Assembly: GCA_001931905.2 (NCBI GenBank) | Contig: MSJI02000663.1 | Location: forward strand, 1 to 64,000 | Direction of reading: 5' to 3' | DNA from: Cladosporium sp. IMV 00045 | Taxonomy: Eukaryota > Ascomycota > Dothideomycetes > Cladosporiales > Cladosporiaceae | Length of the DNA: 64,000 nt | Part shown: piece after piece, positions 36,898 through 46,700 of the stretch | Position numbering within the stretch: the first letter of the stretch is position 1 | Layout: each line of letters opens with the position of its first letter | Made by a program: the position numbers and the translations under genes | The notes under the pieces: model-generated | Told to the model about the DNA's origin: nothing | Database searches by the model: none | Seen by the model: the letters and a program-made list of their open reading frames with translations, nothing else

Positions 36898-37127
36898 TTA
36901 CCTGATGGTGGTAGCCTTGGTCAGGCTGGCCTTGGCGGAAGAGCTGCCACCAGCAGCAAGCGAGCCGGAACCGGCCTTCTTCTCGAACACCTTCCAGAAC
37001 TTGAGGGACTCGTCGGCGGCGGCGGTGGCGAGCATCTGGCCGTCGGGGCTGAGAGTGGAGTGCAGGACGCGCGACTCATGGGCGGGGATCTCGACGTTCT
37101 TGACCAGAGTCGGGTAGCTCCAGATGC
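36898..37127 (-). pseudogene. Partial duplicate of the CDC20 C-terminus, cut by the assembly gap
   Basis: The last 76 codons of CDC20 including its stop, nearly identical to 38225-38454. They encode SLKFWKVFEKK and the C-terminal TTIR. The sequence stops at the N run at 37128. It is either one haplotype's copy of the CDC20 3' end, misplaced by scaffolding, or a true partial duplication. Confidence 0.8.
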
Positions 37128-37147
37128 NNNNNNNNNNNNNNNNNNNN
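37128..37147. other. Assembly gap (20 N)
   Basis: A run of exactly 20 N. The left side ends inside a CDC20 copy. The right side begins at the last bases (CAG) of the intron of the repeat-protein gene. The flanks are overlapping versions of the same region. Confidence 0.98.
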
Positions 37148-37150
37148 CAG

Positions 37151-37810
37151 GGCATCCTCAAAACGCGCCAGGAGGCCGAAAGTGTCGATAACATCAACCC
37201 AGAGGATCTCACATCCACCAAAAACCCCAACCCCAACCACTCAACAAGACAATCCATCGACCCCTCCTACCTCGAGCGAGCCGACTACCTGCACAACACC
37301 GCCCAGCGCATCGCACCCGAGGCCCCAACAAACGACCTCGCCCTGTCGAAACGCGAAAGGAAAGACTTTGACGACATCCCCCTCTCCCAAGTCGAAAGCT
37401 TCACCGGCAACGCCATCACAGACGCCCCCGACGCCGTGGGAGGCATGCCCCTGTCGAAACGCGAAAGGAAAGACTTTGACGACATCCCCCTCTCCCAAGT
37501 CGAAAGCTTCACCGGCAACGCCATCACAGACGCCCCCGACGCCGTGGGAGGCATGCCCCTGTCGAAGCGCTCCGACCGCGCGCTGAACGACATGGGCGCG
37601 GAGGAACTGCAAGGAGCGGCGCAAGGTGTTGTTGACGAGAAGCCTGTGACGGTTGGAGTGCCGCTTGAGAAACGCACGAGGCACGAGTTGGACGAATTGG
37701 CTGTTGCTGAGATCATGGGGGCTTCCGAGCAAGCTGCTGCCGAGGATCCGGTCGTGGTGGGGATGCCGGAGGAGCAAGCGGAGGCGCTTGTGCCGGATGT
37801 GGAGATGTGA
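37151..37810 (+). CDS. Secreted Kex2-processed repeat protein (KEP-like), copy B, exon 2, frame intact
   Basis: 220 codons in one frame with copy A exon 1 if joined at the CAG acceptor (37148-37150). Its own exon 1 lies in the gap. After GILKTRQEAESVDN comes a leader with YLERADYLHN, then units cut at KR: two identical 36-residue units (start ERKDFDDIPLSQVESF, end VGGMPLSKR), a 35-residue unit (start SDRALNDMGAEELQG, end VGVPLEKR), and a last unit (start TRHELDELAVAEIMG) with VVVGMP followed by an acidic tail to VPDVEM. The shared pattern is a start with R two or three residues in, a D/E-rich helix-like core, and an end V-G-(G)-M/V-P-L-x-KR. The 108-base unit duplication keeps frame. This fits fungal Kex2-processed repeat proteins. 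Confidence 0.75.
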   Translation, partial: GILKTRQEAESVDNINPEDLTSTKNPNPNHSTRQSIDPSYLERADYLHNTAQRIAPEAPTNDLALSKRERKDFDDIPLSQVESFTGNAITDAPDAVGGMPLSKRERKDFDDIPLSQVESFTGNAITDAPDAVGGMPLSKRSDRALNDMGAEELQGAAQGVVDEKPVTVGVPLEKRTRHELDELAVAEIMGASEQAAAEDPVVVGMPEEQAEALVPDVEM

Positions 37811-37892
37811 GAATGGTTCGCAGAGACCTCCTGTTTACGTTGCGGACAGCACATCCAAAGGGAAGGGCGAGGTTTGTATAATAAAAAGAGGA

Positions 37893-37910
37893 CCACTTTC
37901 AAGAAAGTGG
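37893..37910 (+). terminator. Perfect 8-bp hairpin in 3' region of copy B
   Basis: The stem CCACTTTC/GAAAGTGG with an AA loop, about 83 bases past the stop. It equals the hairpin after copy A. A second small stem, GTAGTC/GACTAC, follows near 38010-38026. Confidence 0.5.
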
Positions 37911-38224
37911 ATGCCTCGGGTTTTCTTTCTTATTTGTTTTCTTTCTTATGTGTTTTGAAACAATATCGACACCTGAAGCGAGCGAGCTTGAGCGAAAGCG
38001 AGTGTAACAAGTAGTCGAAGACTACATTTCCTGATTAACTAAAAAGAAGAGAGACAAAAACAAGAAACTCCAACCGTCCTTTTCACAAATCCATTTAAAG
38101 AGTATGATGTGCTGTTGCGGAAACCCCCTGAGCCGATTATGAGGAGTCCCAATTCCCAATCCAAGCCGCCCGGCGATACATGTACGAGAGTCGTGTGTCA
38201 AGCAAGAAATGCTGCGAAGATGCT

Positions 38225-40069
38225 TTACCTGATGGTGGTAGCCTTGGTCAAGCTGGCCTTGGCGGAAGAGCTGCCACCAGCAGCGAGGGAGCCGGAACCG
38301 GCCTTCTTCTCGAACACCTTCCAGAACTTGAGGGACTCGTCGGCGGCGGCGGTGGCGAGCATCTGGCCGTCGGGGCTGAGAGTGGAGTGCAGGACGCGCG
38401 ACTCATGGGCGGGGATCTCGACGTTCTTGACCAGAGTCGGGTAGCTCCAGATGCTCAGGCTGTTGTCGGGGAAGCCGGAGGAGGAGACGATCTCCTTGTA
38501 GCCGGTGCTCCAGCGGAGGGAGGTGACCTGGCTGCCGGTGTCGATGCTGTTGACGCGCGCGCCCGAGGTGGTGTTCCAGAAGTGGATCATGCGGTCGTGG
38601 CTGCCGCCGCCGGTGGCGAGGAGGTTGGATTGCCACGGGCACCAGGACAGGGCCTTGATGGCGGCCTTGTGGTTGGTCTTCTGGAACTTGGGGGCGTTGA
38701 GGGAGCGAGCGTCCCAGATGGAGACGAGGTTGTCGTTGCCGCCGGTGGCCAGCTGGGCACCGTCGGCGCGCCACTCGAGACCGCAGACCTCGGAAGTGTG
38801 GGAGGCGAGCTCGGCGACCTTGTGCTGAGCGATGCGGACGTCGTGGTTGAAGACAAGACCAGAGCGGGCACCGGTGGAGAGGATGTGCTTGTTCCAGCCC
38901 ATGGCGCTGACGCGGGTGTCGTGGCCGTACATGGAGCGGAGCTTGGTACCATCCTCGACGTCCCAGATCTGGACCTCACCGGTACCGAGGCCAGCAGCGA
39001 CGTAAGCACCGTCGCCGGACCACTTGACAGAGGAGATGTAGGTGTCCTCGGGGCACTCGAGGAGGGAAGAGACGGAGCCAGACTCAGCAGACCAGACGTA
39101 GACGTTGCGCTCAAGACCGATGGCGACTTGGTTGCCAGAGGACCAGTCGAGAAGGTTGAGGTAGTAGTCATCGACGAGACCAGGTGCGTCGAGGACGCGT
39201 TCAGGGGCAGTCAAGACACGGCGACGGAACTGAGAAGCAGAGGCGGCCGAAGGCTTGAGGGGACGGTTGTACTGAGAGCGAAGGTCGATGGGACGGGACG
39301 ACTCAGGAGCGGCAGGCTTGAACTCGAGGATGCGCTGCTTCATGGAAACACCGCAGGCCTCGGCAACGGACTGCTGGTAGGCAACAGTGTTGGGGCTGGG
39401 CTTGTTCTTGGGCGCATCGTCCTCCTCGTCCTCATCGTCACGGTCGTTCAGGCTGAGGCCCTCAAGAGAAAGAGAAGCAGAGGTGTCGGTGGTGGAAAGA
39501 CGAGGGCGGCCAAGGTCAAAGGCGCTGGCGGCACCAGACGCAAGAGCAGTGGAGCCCTCGCTAGCGCTGGACCTGGGACGTCTGGGAGTCTGCTCACCAC
39601 TCAGCTTCACGGCAGCGCCGGAAGAGGAGATGGCCTTGCTGGTGTTGCGGTTTGGGACGAAACGGTCGGCAGCGTTGTAGTTGATCTTGCCCTGGCTTCT
39701 CTTGGGAGTACGGTGGGCAGAGCCGGCACGACGAGCGCGAGAAGGAGTGTTCTTGGCCGAGCTGCTGGGCTTGGGACCGGTGGCGTTGAGAGTGAAGTCG
39801 CTGGCGTTGGTCTCGGTGCGGCGGGGAGTGGGACGGCTGGCAATGTTGGACTTGGGGGAGTCACGGACATTGGTCTTGGAGACAGAGCGGGTGAAGCGGG
39901 CCATGAGGTTGGCATTGCCGTGGTGGATGCTCTCATGAGAGTCCTCCTGGACCACCTGGGTCCTGGGAGTCTTGGGAGAGGGAGTGAGAGGCATGCGGCC
40001 ACCGGCGAGGCGGGTGGAGAAGACGCCATCGCGGCGCTTCACGGGAGTGAGTACTGATGTGCTTGCCAT
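38225..40069 (-). CDS. CDC20: CDC20-type WD40 activator of the anaphase-promoting complex
   Basis: A single exon of 614 residues from the ATG at 40069 (MASTSVLTPVKRRDG). An in-frame ATG at 40162 would add 31 residues, but those look like 5' leader. Landmarks: the basic N-terminus; the C-box DRFVPNR (about 155), which binds the APC/C; a hydrophilic middle; MKQRILEFKP before the propeller; seven WD40 blades with GNQVAIGLERNVYVWSAESG, ISSVKWSGDGAYVAAGLGTG and LATGGNDNLVSIWDARS; and a C-terminal isoleucine-arginine tail (TTIR). All are features of Cdc20/Fizzy, which brings securin and cyclin B to the APC/C. The blade order and the C-box make Cdc20 more likely than Cdh1/Ste9. A partial copy of the 3' end lies at 36898-37127. 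Confidence 0.9.
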   Translation of the reverse strand: MASTSVLTPVKRRDGVFSTRLAGGRMPLTPSPKTPRTQVVQEDSHESIHHGNANLMARFTRSVSKTNVRDSPKSNIASRPTPRRTETNASDFTLNATGPKPSSSAKNTPSRARRAGSAHRTPKRSQGKINYNAADRFVPNRNTSKAISSSGAAVKLSGEQTPRRPRSSASEGSTALASGAASAFDLGRPRLSTTDTSASLSLEGLSLNDRDDEDEEDDAPKNKPSPNTVAYQQSVAEACGVSMKQRILEFKPAAPESSRPIDLRSQYNRPLKPSAASASQFRRRVLTAPERVLDAPGLVDDYYLNLLDWSSGNQVAIGLERNVYVWSAESGSVSSLLECPEDTYISSVKWSGDGAYVAAGLGTGEVQIWDVEDGTKLRSMYGHDTRVSAMGWNKHILSTGARSGLVFNHDVRIAQHKVAELASHTSEVCGLEWRADGAQLATGGNDNLVSIWDARSLNAPKFQKTNHKAAIKALSWCPWQSNLLATGGGSHDRMIHFWNTTSGARVNSIDTGSQVTSLRWSTGYKEIVSSSGFPDNSLSIWSYPTLVKNVEIPAHESRVLHSTLSPDGQMLATAAADESLKFWKVFEKKAGSGSLAAGGSSSAKASLTKATTIR

Positions 40070-40639
40070 ATCCGCGGTGTTAATGCGATATGTCTGTGTT
40101 GTTGTGTAGTGTTGGCGAAAGCTGCTGTTGTCGATTGGTGATGCTGTAGATGGCCCAGTCAAGGGATCCGGTTAGTATGGTTTCGCAGATATTTGCAGTA
40201 CTGAAGGTAAAGAGGTAGGAGGTGAAAGCCCGGAGGCTTGCGTGCGTGATTTGATGCTTTGTAGAGTGTGTATGCGTGCGATTGGTTTGATGAGAGTGAA
40301 GAGATGAAAGAATGCTCGCCGTCTGGTCGTCTTTTATTTGCTCTTGCAAACATGGACGAAGCGCGTCGTCAAGCGCAACGGCAGGGGACGTGCAAAAGAG
40401 GCATCTTAGCCGAAAAGACATGTCGTCATGCAGCGTCGGCTGTCGGCAACCGCAGCAACAGCCTTCGATCGCTGGACAGACGAAAGCAGCCGCGTCAGCC
40501 AATGAAAGAAAGCATCGACATCGCCTGTGTCAAAAACCTTGACCGCAGCCTGCGTGAACCCTTCACTTTCGACGCTGCTCCACTTCGGCGACTAGCAAAA
40601 ACGTTGCAGGCTGTCAATCCATCATCCACGCTGCCTTTG
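40070..40639. promoter_or_regulatory. Intergenic region shared by divergent CDC20 and Kelch/BTB genes
   Basis: 570 bases separate the two start codons. The plus-strand frame is open from 40268, so a longer start for the Kelch protein is possible, but its text there is not domain-like. No clear TATA box was seen. Confidence 0.5.
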
Positions 40640-42922
40640 ATGGCCGGACCCGCTGCGAGACCACAACCACCACCACCACCCCATACCCCTCTACCCACCC
40701 TCCACTCCGCCCTGGCTGGTCCCTCCGCCCACCTGTCACCAACTGCCGGATCGGCGAGGATCTCCTCCATGTCCAACAATACCTTCGTCATGTCTGGCTC
40801 GCCGCTTAATAAGAGCAGTCGCCGACGAGGCGCGGACCCATACCTGCCCAAAATCATCACCACCGTTGGCCAGCGTCCGGCTTGCTTGGTGAATGCCTCG
40901 GTCACCTACGTCGGCAATGACTGCATCTACGCCTTTGGAGGATTCGACCAATACACTGACGAGGTCTACAACCATGTCCTGAAGCTCAATCTCAATGCGC
41001 GCCAGTGGAGCCTAGTAGATAACTACGGGGACATCCCAGGCGTGCGCATGGGTCACACCGCATGTCTTTGGCAGGGCAACAAGCTTCTCGTGTACGGAGG
41101 CGAGAACGAGCATCGCATACATCTCTCGGACGTCGTCATCTTCGACATCGAGACTGCGCATTGGACCCAGCCCGAAATCAACGGCCCTATACCCAGAGGC
41201 CGAGCGCGCCATTCCGCAGTCATCCACGACGACAAGCTGTTTGTCTGTGGAGGCATGAGCGGTAGCGACAACGGCGTACTCGACGACATCTGCTTTCTCG
41301 ATCTCAAGACTTGGACTTGGAGTCGCACATGGAAGTTCGTACCACGGTATGACCATGCTACTTGGATATGGGGCGGTAAAATCTGGGTTAGCGGTGGCAT
41401 GGGTGAAGAGATGGAGCGCACAAGCGAGATCTGGTGGCTAGACTTCAGGGGTTCGCCCGCATTTGAAGGCGGCCCTCTGTATGGCCTTGCTGGTTCCAAC
41501 GAAGGCAGAGCCCTCAGTCCAGGCTTCTCCGGAGCTGGCTTCGGCAACGGTGGGCAGGCATACGGTTCGTCTAGCTTCACAGCAAACAGTAGCTCGGTCC
41601 AGTCCAACTCGGCTACCCAGATCCAACGATCTCCACCGGTCGCGCCTGGTGCTATCAGCTCAGTCAAATTCATCTCTTCACCCAACCTGCCGATGCAGAG
41701 CGTCGGCACGCACTTTCACGTCTTCACTTCTGGATGCATGCTCGATTTCGTTACCCCCGCTACCAACATGCCTCTAGAAACATCACTCTCTGCGCTGGAC
41801 CTTGACACTCTACGATGGCAGAAGCTGGCAGATGGTAAGGACCTATTTGCTCCGTCATATAGGTGGCATTACTGCTGTCTCAACGCCGATGGCACACATG
41901 CCTGGCTACTGGGCTGCCCTCGAGAGTTGCGTGGAGGCGGCAACGGAGAAGCCGAAGACTACCTGAGCGACGTCCTGCCGGTGGATCTGCGCAAGTTCGG
42001 CCTACTGGGCAACAAGATGAGCCAAGAAGCACACGCTGAGAGCAGAGCTCCGACATCAGATACTTATGTGTCGTCACATCTCTCTGCAATTGGTGCTGAC
42101 TTGGCTCGCACATTCAACCAGCCTCCAGAATCTGGCTCGGGGACCGATTTCACAATCACCGCCTTGTCAGACTCTGATTACGATATTGACAATGCGTCCG
42201 ACGACGGTGCGGCATTGCAATCTGACTCAACAGAAGAATCGAAATCCAACCACAGCCAACCGATCCACGTACATCGGTTCATCCTTTCCGCTCGCTGGCC
42301 ACATTTCTCTCGCCTTTATAACGCTCAGATGTCTGAATTCCACACTCGCCGCATGCACATACCAGAGCCATATCCGGCAGTCAAAGCTTTCCTCTACTAC
42401 CTCTACACCGACTCGATATCCGCCCCTCCGTCCGCTAGCGGCGAGAATGGATCTCTGGCAGCTGGACCTACATTGGAAGACGTCGCGGATATGCTCGTAA
42501 TGAGCAACATATACGATATGCCCCGATTGCGCCACTTGTGTGTCAACCGTCTCGTTCGTGATTTGGACGTCAACCACGCTGCTCTCATATTCGATCGTGC
42601 GAATACAGCACAAGAAGACTGGCTGAAACGCAGGGCCGCCAGCTTTTGCATGACGCACTGGGGACGTATCGTCAGAACAGATGGTTTCCGTCGCCTCAAA
42701 CGCTCTACCATGCTTGAAATCTGCGAATGCGTTGATGCTGAAGGACGAGTGGTTGGAGGCGATGAGCTTGAGGCTGTTGGTGGGCTTGGCGGAGCCCGCT
42801 TGGGGAGTGGTATCTTCACCGCTTCAGGGAGGAAAAGAGGAAGGCTGAATAGCCTGACAGGTACCGTTGATGGGGATGTCGAAGAAGGCGACGGAGACGA
42901 AGAGGGAATGGAAATCTCTTAG
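40640..42922 (+). CDS. Kelch-repeat and BTB-domain protein (LZTR1/Ral2-like)
   Basis: A single exon, 760 residues from the ATG at 40640 (MAGPAARPQPPPPPHTPLP). In-frame ATGs upstream (40268 and others) are less likely. Kelch blades fill about residues 90-270: YVGNDCIYAFGGFDQYTDEV, NKLLVYGGENEHRIHLSDVV, DDKLFVCGGMSGSDNGVLDD and GKIWVSGGMGEEMERTSEIW. A Ser/Gly-rich insert and a further beta segment (about 345-400) follow. A C-terminal BTB fold starts at IHVHRFILSARWPHFSRL (about 535) and includes YLYTDSI and LVMSNIYDMPRLRHLCVNRL. N-terminal Kelch plus C-terminal BTB is the layout of LZTR1 and of fission-yeast Ral2, linked to Ras signalling. That role is inferred. The C-terminus is acidic (DVEEGDGDEEG). 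Confidence 0.85.
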   Translation: MAGPAARPQPPPPPHTPLPTLHSALAGPSAHLSPTAGSARISSMSNNTFVMSGSPLNKSSRRRGADPYLPKIITTVGQRPACLVNASVTYVGNDCIYAFGGFDQYTDEVYNHVLKLNLNARQWSLVDNYGDIPGVRMGHTACLWQGNKLLVYGGENEHRIHLSDVVIFDIETAHWTQPEINGPIPRGRARHSAVIHDDKLFVCGGMSGSDNGVLDDICFLDLKTWTWSRTWKFVPRYDHATWIWGGKIWVSGGMGEEMERTSEIWWLDFRGSPAFEGGPLYGLAGSNEGRALSPGFSGAGFGNGGQAYGSSSFTANSSSVQSNSATQIQRSPPVAPGAISSVKFISSPNLPMQSVGTHFHVFTSGCMLDFVTPATNMPLETSLSALDLDTLRWQKLADGKDLFAPSYRWHYCCLNADGTHAWLLGCPRELRGGGNGEAEDYLSDVLPVDLRKFGLLGNKMSQEAHAESRAPTSDTYVSSHLSAIGADLARTFNQPPESGSGTDFTITALSDSDYDIDNASDDGAALQSDSTEESKSNHSQPIHVHRFILSARWPHFSRLYNAQMSEFHTRRMHIPEPYPAVKAFLYYLYTDSISAPPSASGENGSLAAGPTLEDVADMLVMSNIYDMPRLRHLCVNRLVRDLDVNHAALIFDRANTAQEDWLKRRAASFCMTHWGRIVRTDGFRRLKRSTMLEICECVDAEGRVVGGDELEAVGGLGGARLGSGIFTASGRKRGRLNSLTGTVDGDVEEGDGDEEGMEIS

Positions 42923-43708
42923 GTTGCGCGCTCTTTCCTGCAAGTTTGATGATGATAAGGCGCACTGGGTTGGGAGTCGTATGGCTAAAGACAGGAAGCA
43001 GACGTAAGTCGTGGGTCACTCGATGCTATGAAATGATGGTCGCGCTGGGATTTTGGCACATCGCATGATATGGGGAACGGCATGGAGTCTACTGAGTGCT
43101 TTGCATGTTGTGAAGGCGTTTCGAAAGACTAGGGCACAACAGTACTTACTCTCTAAAAATCATACGAATGATGCTCTTTGACATTTTTCAAACAATCATC
43201 AGTGACCAAGCACTTGTTCGCTTTCCATTGACTGTGACATGTGATAGTCCAGCTGCTGTACCTCCGGTAGCGAAGGGAGCGTTTTGGTGGTGCAGCGGGA
43301 GCGGAAGTACCCGCCAAAGCCGCCGTCGCGGAGAACATTCGCGACGTCCAACATCTCAAAGCAACATCACGCCTAGGTGGCTCAGTTCACATACCATCCT
43401 CACCACCACGGCTCACCGCCCTCTCACTCACCTCCGCCACTCGCTATCCGGAAACCTCCTTATTCAGCACGCCAATATCGATAGACTGAAGCCGAACCTC
43501 CATCACACCGCGCTCGCGCCACCTCCTACGACACTCCTCGCGCCATTTGCGCCCTGCCGCGCCATCGACTCACGCGCTCTGTCATCGTCACTGAGCTTCT
43601 GCGCCGGTTGGGACGCACGTGAATCCACGTGAAGGATAAAGCGCGTGGCGCGCAGGCGGCAACGAAGACAACTGGACCCTCGCACCAAGTGCTACACACT
43701 CGCCCAGC
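42923..43708. other. Intergenic region (RPB2 promoter)
   Basis: The 3' flank of the Kelch/BTB gene and the upstream region of RPB2, both plus. The stretch 43340-43700 is C-rich on the plus strand and is probably promoter and 5' leader. No other gene supported. Confidence 0.45.
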
Positions 43709-46700
43709 ATGGCTACCTACACCAACGGCGACATCGTCGAGGAGGGCATGGAAATGGAAGAGTACGACGACAATGCCATCACTTCCGAGGACTGCTGGCA
43801 GGTGATTGAAGCCTTCTTTCGCGACAAGGGTCTGGTTTCTCAGCAGCTCGATTCCTTCGATGAGTTCGCAAGCACGACGCTCCAGGAGATCATCAGCGAC
43901 ACTGGCGCCATCATGATCGACCAGCAGGTGCCCATCGAGGAAGACGACGGCTTGGGCGCACCAATTGTCAAGAGGCGGTATCAGATCGAGTTCGGCAGCG
44001 TGACCATCTCGCAAGGTTGCATCACTGAGGCTGACGGCCAAACGCGACCAATCTACCCTCACGAAGCGAGACTGAGAAACTTGACCTACTCATCACCGAT
44101 CTACGTAGAGATGACGAAGAAGCTTCAGATCGCGAGAGAGAAGCCTGTTGGCGCCGTGTGGAGCGAGGAAGAGCAGCAATACATCCCACCTGCGGATTGG
44201 GAAGAAGGCGGCGAGACAGAGCTGGAGTGGGGTCCGGACCCCATGGATAGGGACCAGGGTCAGAACACCATTCGAGTCTTCATCGGAAAGCTGCCGGTCA
44301 TGCTGAAGAGTAAGATCTGCACGCTGCGCAACCGATCAGAGCAAGAGCTGTACGCTTTCCAGGAGTGTCCCTTCGACCAGGGTGGATATTTCATCATCAA
44401 CGGTAGTGAGAAGGTGTTGATCGCACAGGAGCGCAGTGCGGCCAATATCGTGCAAGTGTTCAAGAAGAAGACCGGAAACACTCCTGTGGTGGCTGAGATC
44501 AGAAGCGCGGTGGAGAAGGGCTCGAGGCTGATTTCCTCGATGCAAGTGAAGCTTGTGACTGGAAGCGAGGCCAGCAAGAACGGCGCCTTCGGCAGCACGA
44601 TCAAGTGCAGCTTGCCGTACATCAAGCAGGATGTCCCGATTGCCATCGTCTTCCGTGCGCTGGGAATTGTTTCCGACGAAGACATCCTCAACCACATTTG
44701 CAGGAAGAGCGACACCCAGATGCTGGAGATGCTGAAGCCCTGTTTGGAGGAGGCTTTCGTTATCCAGGACCGTGAGGTCGCGCTCGACTTCATCGGCAGA
44801 AGAGGCAACCAAGCTGGCACCAAGGCACACCGTATCAGATACGCGCGCGACATCATGCAGAAGGAGTTCTTGCCCCACATTTCTCAGGCCGAAGGATCAG
44901 AAACGCGCAAGGCATTCTATCTGGGCTACATGGTCAACAGACTGCTGCAGTGCGCTCTCGGCCGTGTTGAGGAAGACGACCGTGACCATTTCGGTAAGAA
45001 GCGTCTTGACTTGGCCGGTCCCTTGATGGCCTCAGTTTTCCGGATGAAGTGGACTCAGCTTGTCCGTGAGCTGCGACAGTATCTGCACAAGCTCATCGAG
45101 CAGCCCGCCACAAATACCAGAGACAAAGAATTCAGTCTCGCAGCAGCAGTGAAAAGTAGTATTATCACTCAAGGCTTGCGATATTGTTTAGCGACTGGTA
45201 ATTGGGGCGATCAGAAGAAGGCTGCATCGGCGAAGGCAGGTGTCAGTCAAGTGCTGAACAGATACACCTACGCTTCGACATTATCGCATTTGCGACGTAC
45301 AAACACTCCCATCGGCAGAGACGGCAAGATTGCCAAACCTCGTCAACTACACAACACCCACTGGGGTCTGGTTTGCCCTGCTGAGACTCCCGAAGGACAG
45401 GCTTGTGGTCTCGTCAAGAACCTGAGTTTGATGTGTTTCGTATCTGTCGGTACGCCTGGTGGACCGCTCACCGATTTCATGCGTCAACGCGACATGGAAT
45501 TGCTGGAAGAGTATGACCCAGTCATGAACCCGAACGCCACCAAGGTGTTCGTCAACGGTACTTGGGTCGGTGTGCACAAGAACCCCTCGCAGCTGATGGA
45601 CGTTCTGCTCGACATTCGTCGCAAGGGTCTGATTAGCTTCGAGTGCACCATCATAAGAGATGTGCGCGATCGCGAAATTAAGATCTTCACCGATGCTGGA
45701 CGTGTCATGAGGCCGCTTTTCGTTGTCGACAACGATCCTCGCAGCATGAACCGCGGAACCCTCATGCTGAAGCAGGAGCATGTGCAGAAGCTGAGGGACG
45801 ACCTTACGATACTGGCAAGTGGCCAGCTCGGCGATCAGAGTGAGCAGCAGCGCGATGAGAGCATCTTCGGATGGAAGGGCTTGATCAAGAACGGTATTGT
45901 CGAATACCTTGATGCCGAGGAAGAAGAGACGGCCATGATCATCATGTCTCCCGACGACCTCGAAGAGCACCGCATGGTGCGTGAGGGCACCGAGTTCGAA
46001 GAGCCTGTGCTTGATCCGCATAGGCGTATCAAGCCTAAGCCAAACGCATCGATTCACAGGTGGACGCACTGCGAAATTCACCCGTCCATGATCCTGGGTA
46101 TTTGCGCCTCCATTATTCCCTTCCCCGACCACAACCAGTCTCCCCGTAATACCTACCAATCCGCCATGGGTAAGCAAGCCATGGGTATCACTCTCACGAA
46201 CTACAACGTCCGCATGGACACGATGGCAAACGTCCTCTATTACCCTCAGAAGCCTTTGGCGACTACTCGTTCGATGGAGTTCTTGAAGTTCAGAGAACTC
46301 CCTGCTGGCCAGAACGCAATCGTTGCTATCGCTTGTTACTCCGGTTACAACCAGGAAGATTCCGTCATCATGAACCAGTCTTCTATCGATCGTGGTCTGT
46401 TCCGCTCCCTCTTCTACCGCGCCTACCTCGACCAAGAAAAGAGGGTCGGTATGTCTGTCATGGAGTCTTTCGAGAAGCCCAACCGATCAGACACCCTCAG
46501 AATGAAGCAAGGAACGTACGACAAGCTTGATTCTGACGGTATCATCACTCCTGGCTCTCGTGTTTCTGGTGACGACATCATCATCGGTAAAGTGGCTCCT
46601 ATTGCGCCAGATGCCGAGGAGCTTGGTCAGAGGACGAAGCTGCACGTCAAGCGTGATGTCTCAACTCCATTGAGGAGCACCGAGAACGGTATCATCGACC

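Noticed and set aside
36898..37127. A second functional CDC20 gene
   Set aside because: Only the last 76 codons are present before the gap, and the flanks repeat the same order as the full locus. A haplotype or assembly copy is more likely.
38180..40057. 625-codon plus-strand open frame
   Set aside because: It is the exact antisense of CDC20. Its Gly/Val/Ala-rich text has no domain, and the frame is open because of codon bias on the other strand.
40268..40639. N-terminal extension of the Kelch/BTB protein (124 extra residues)
   Set aside because: The text is not domain-like and lies in the divergent promoter. The ATG at 40640 begins a typical Pro-rich leader. It cannot be fully excluded.
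45347..46435. 362-codon minus-strand frame, with others inside RPB2
   Set aside because: Shadow of RPB2, whose sense frame is intact and conserved.
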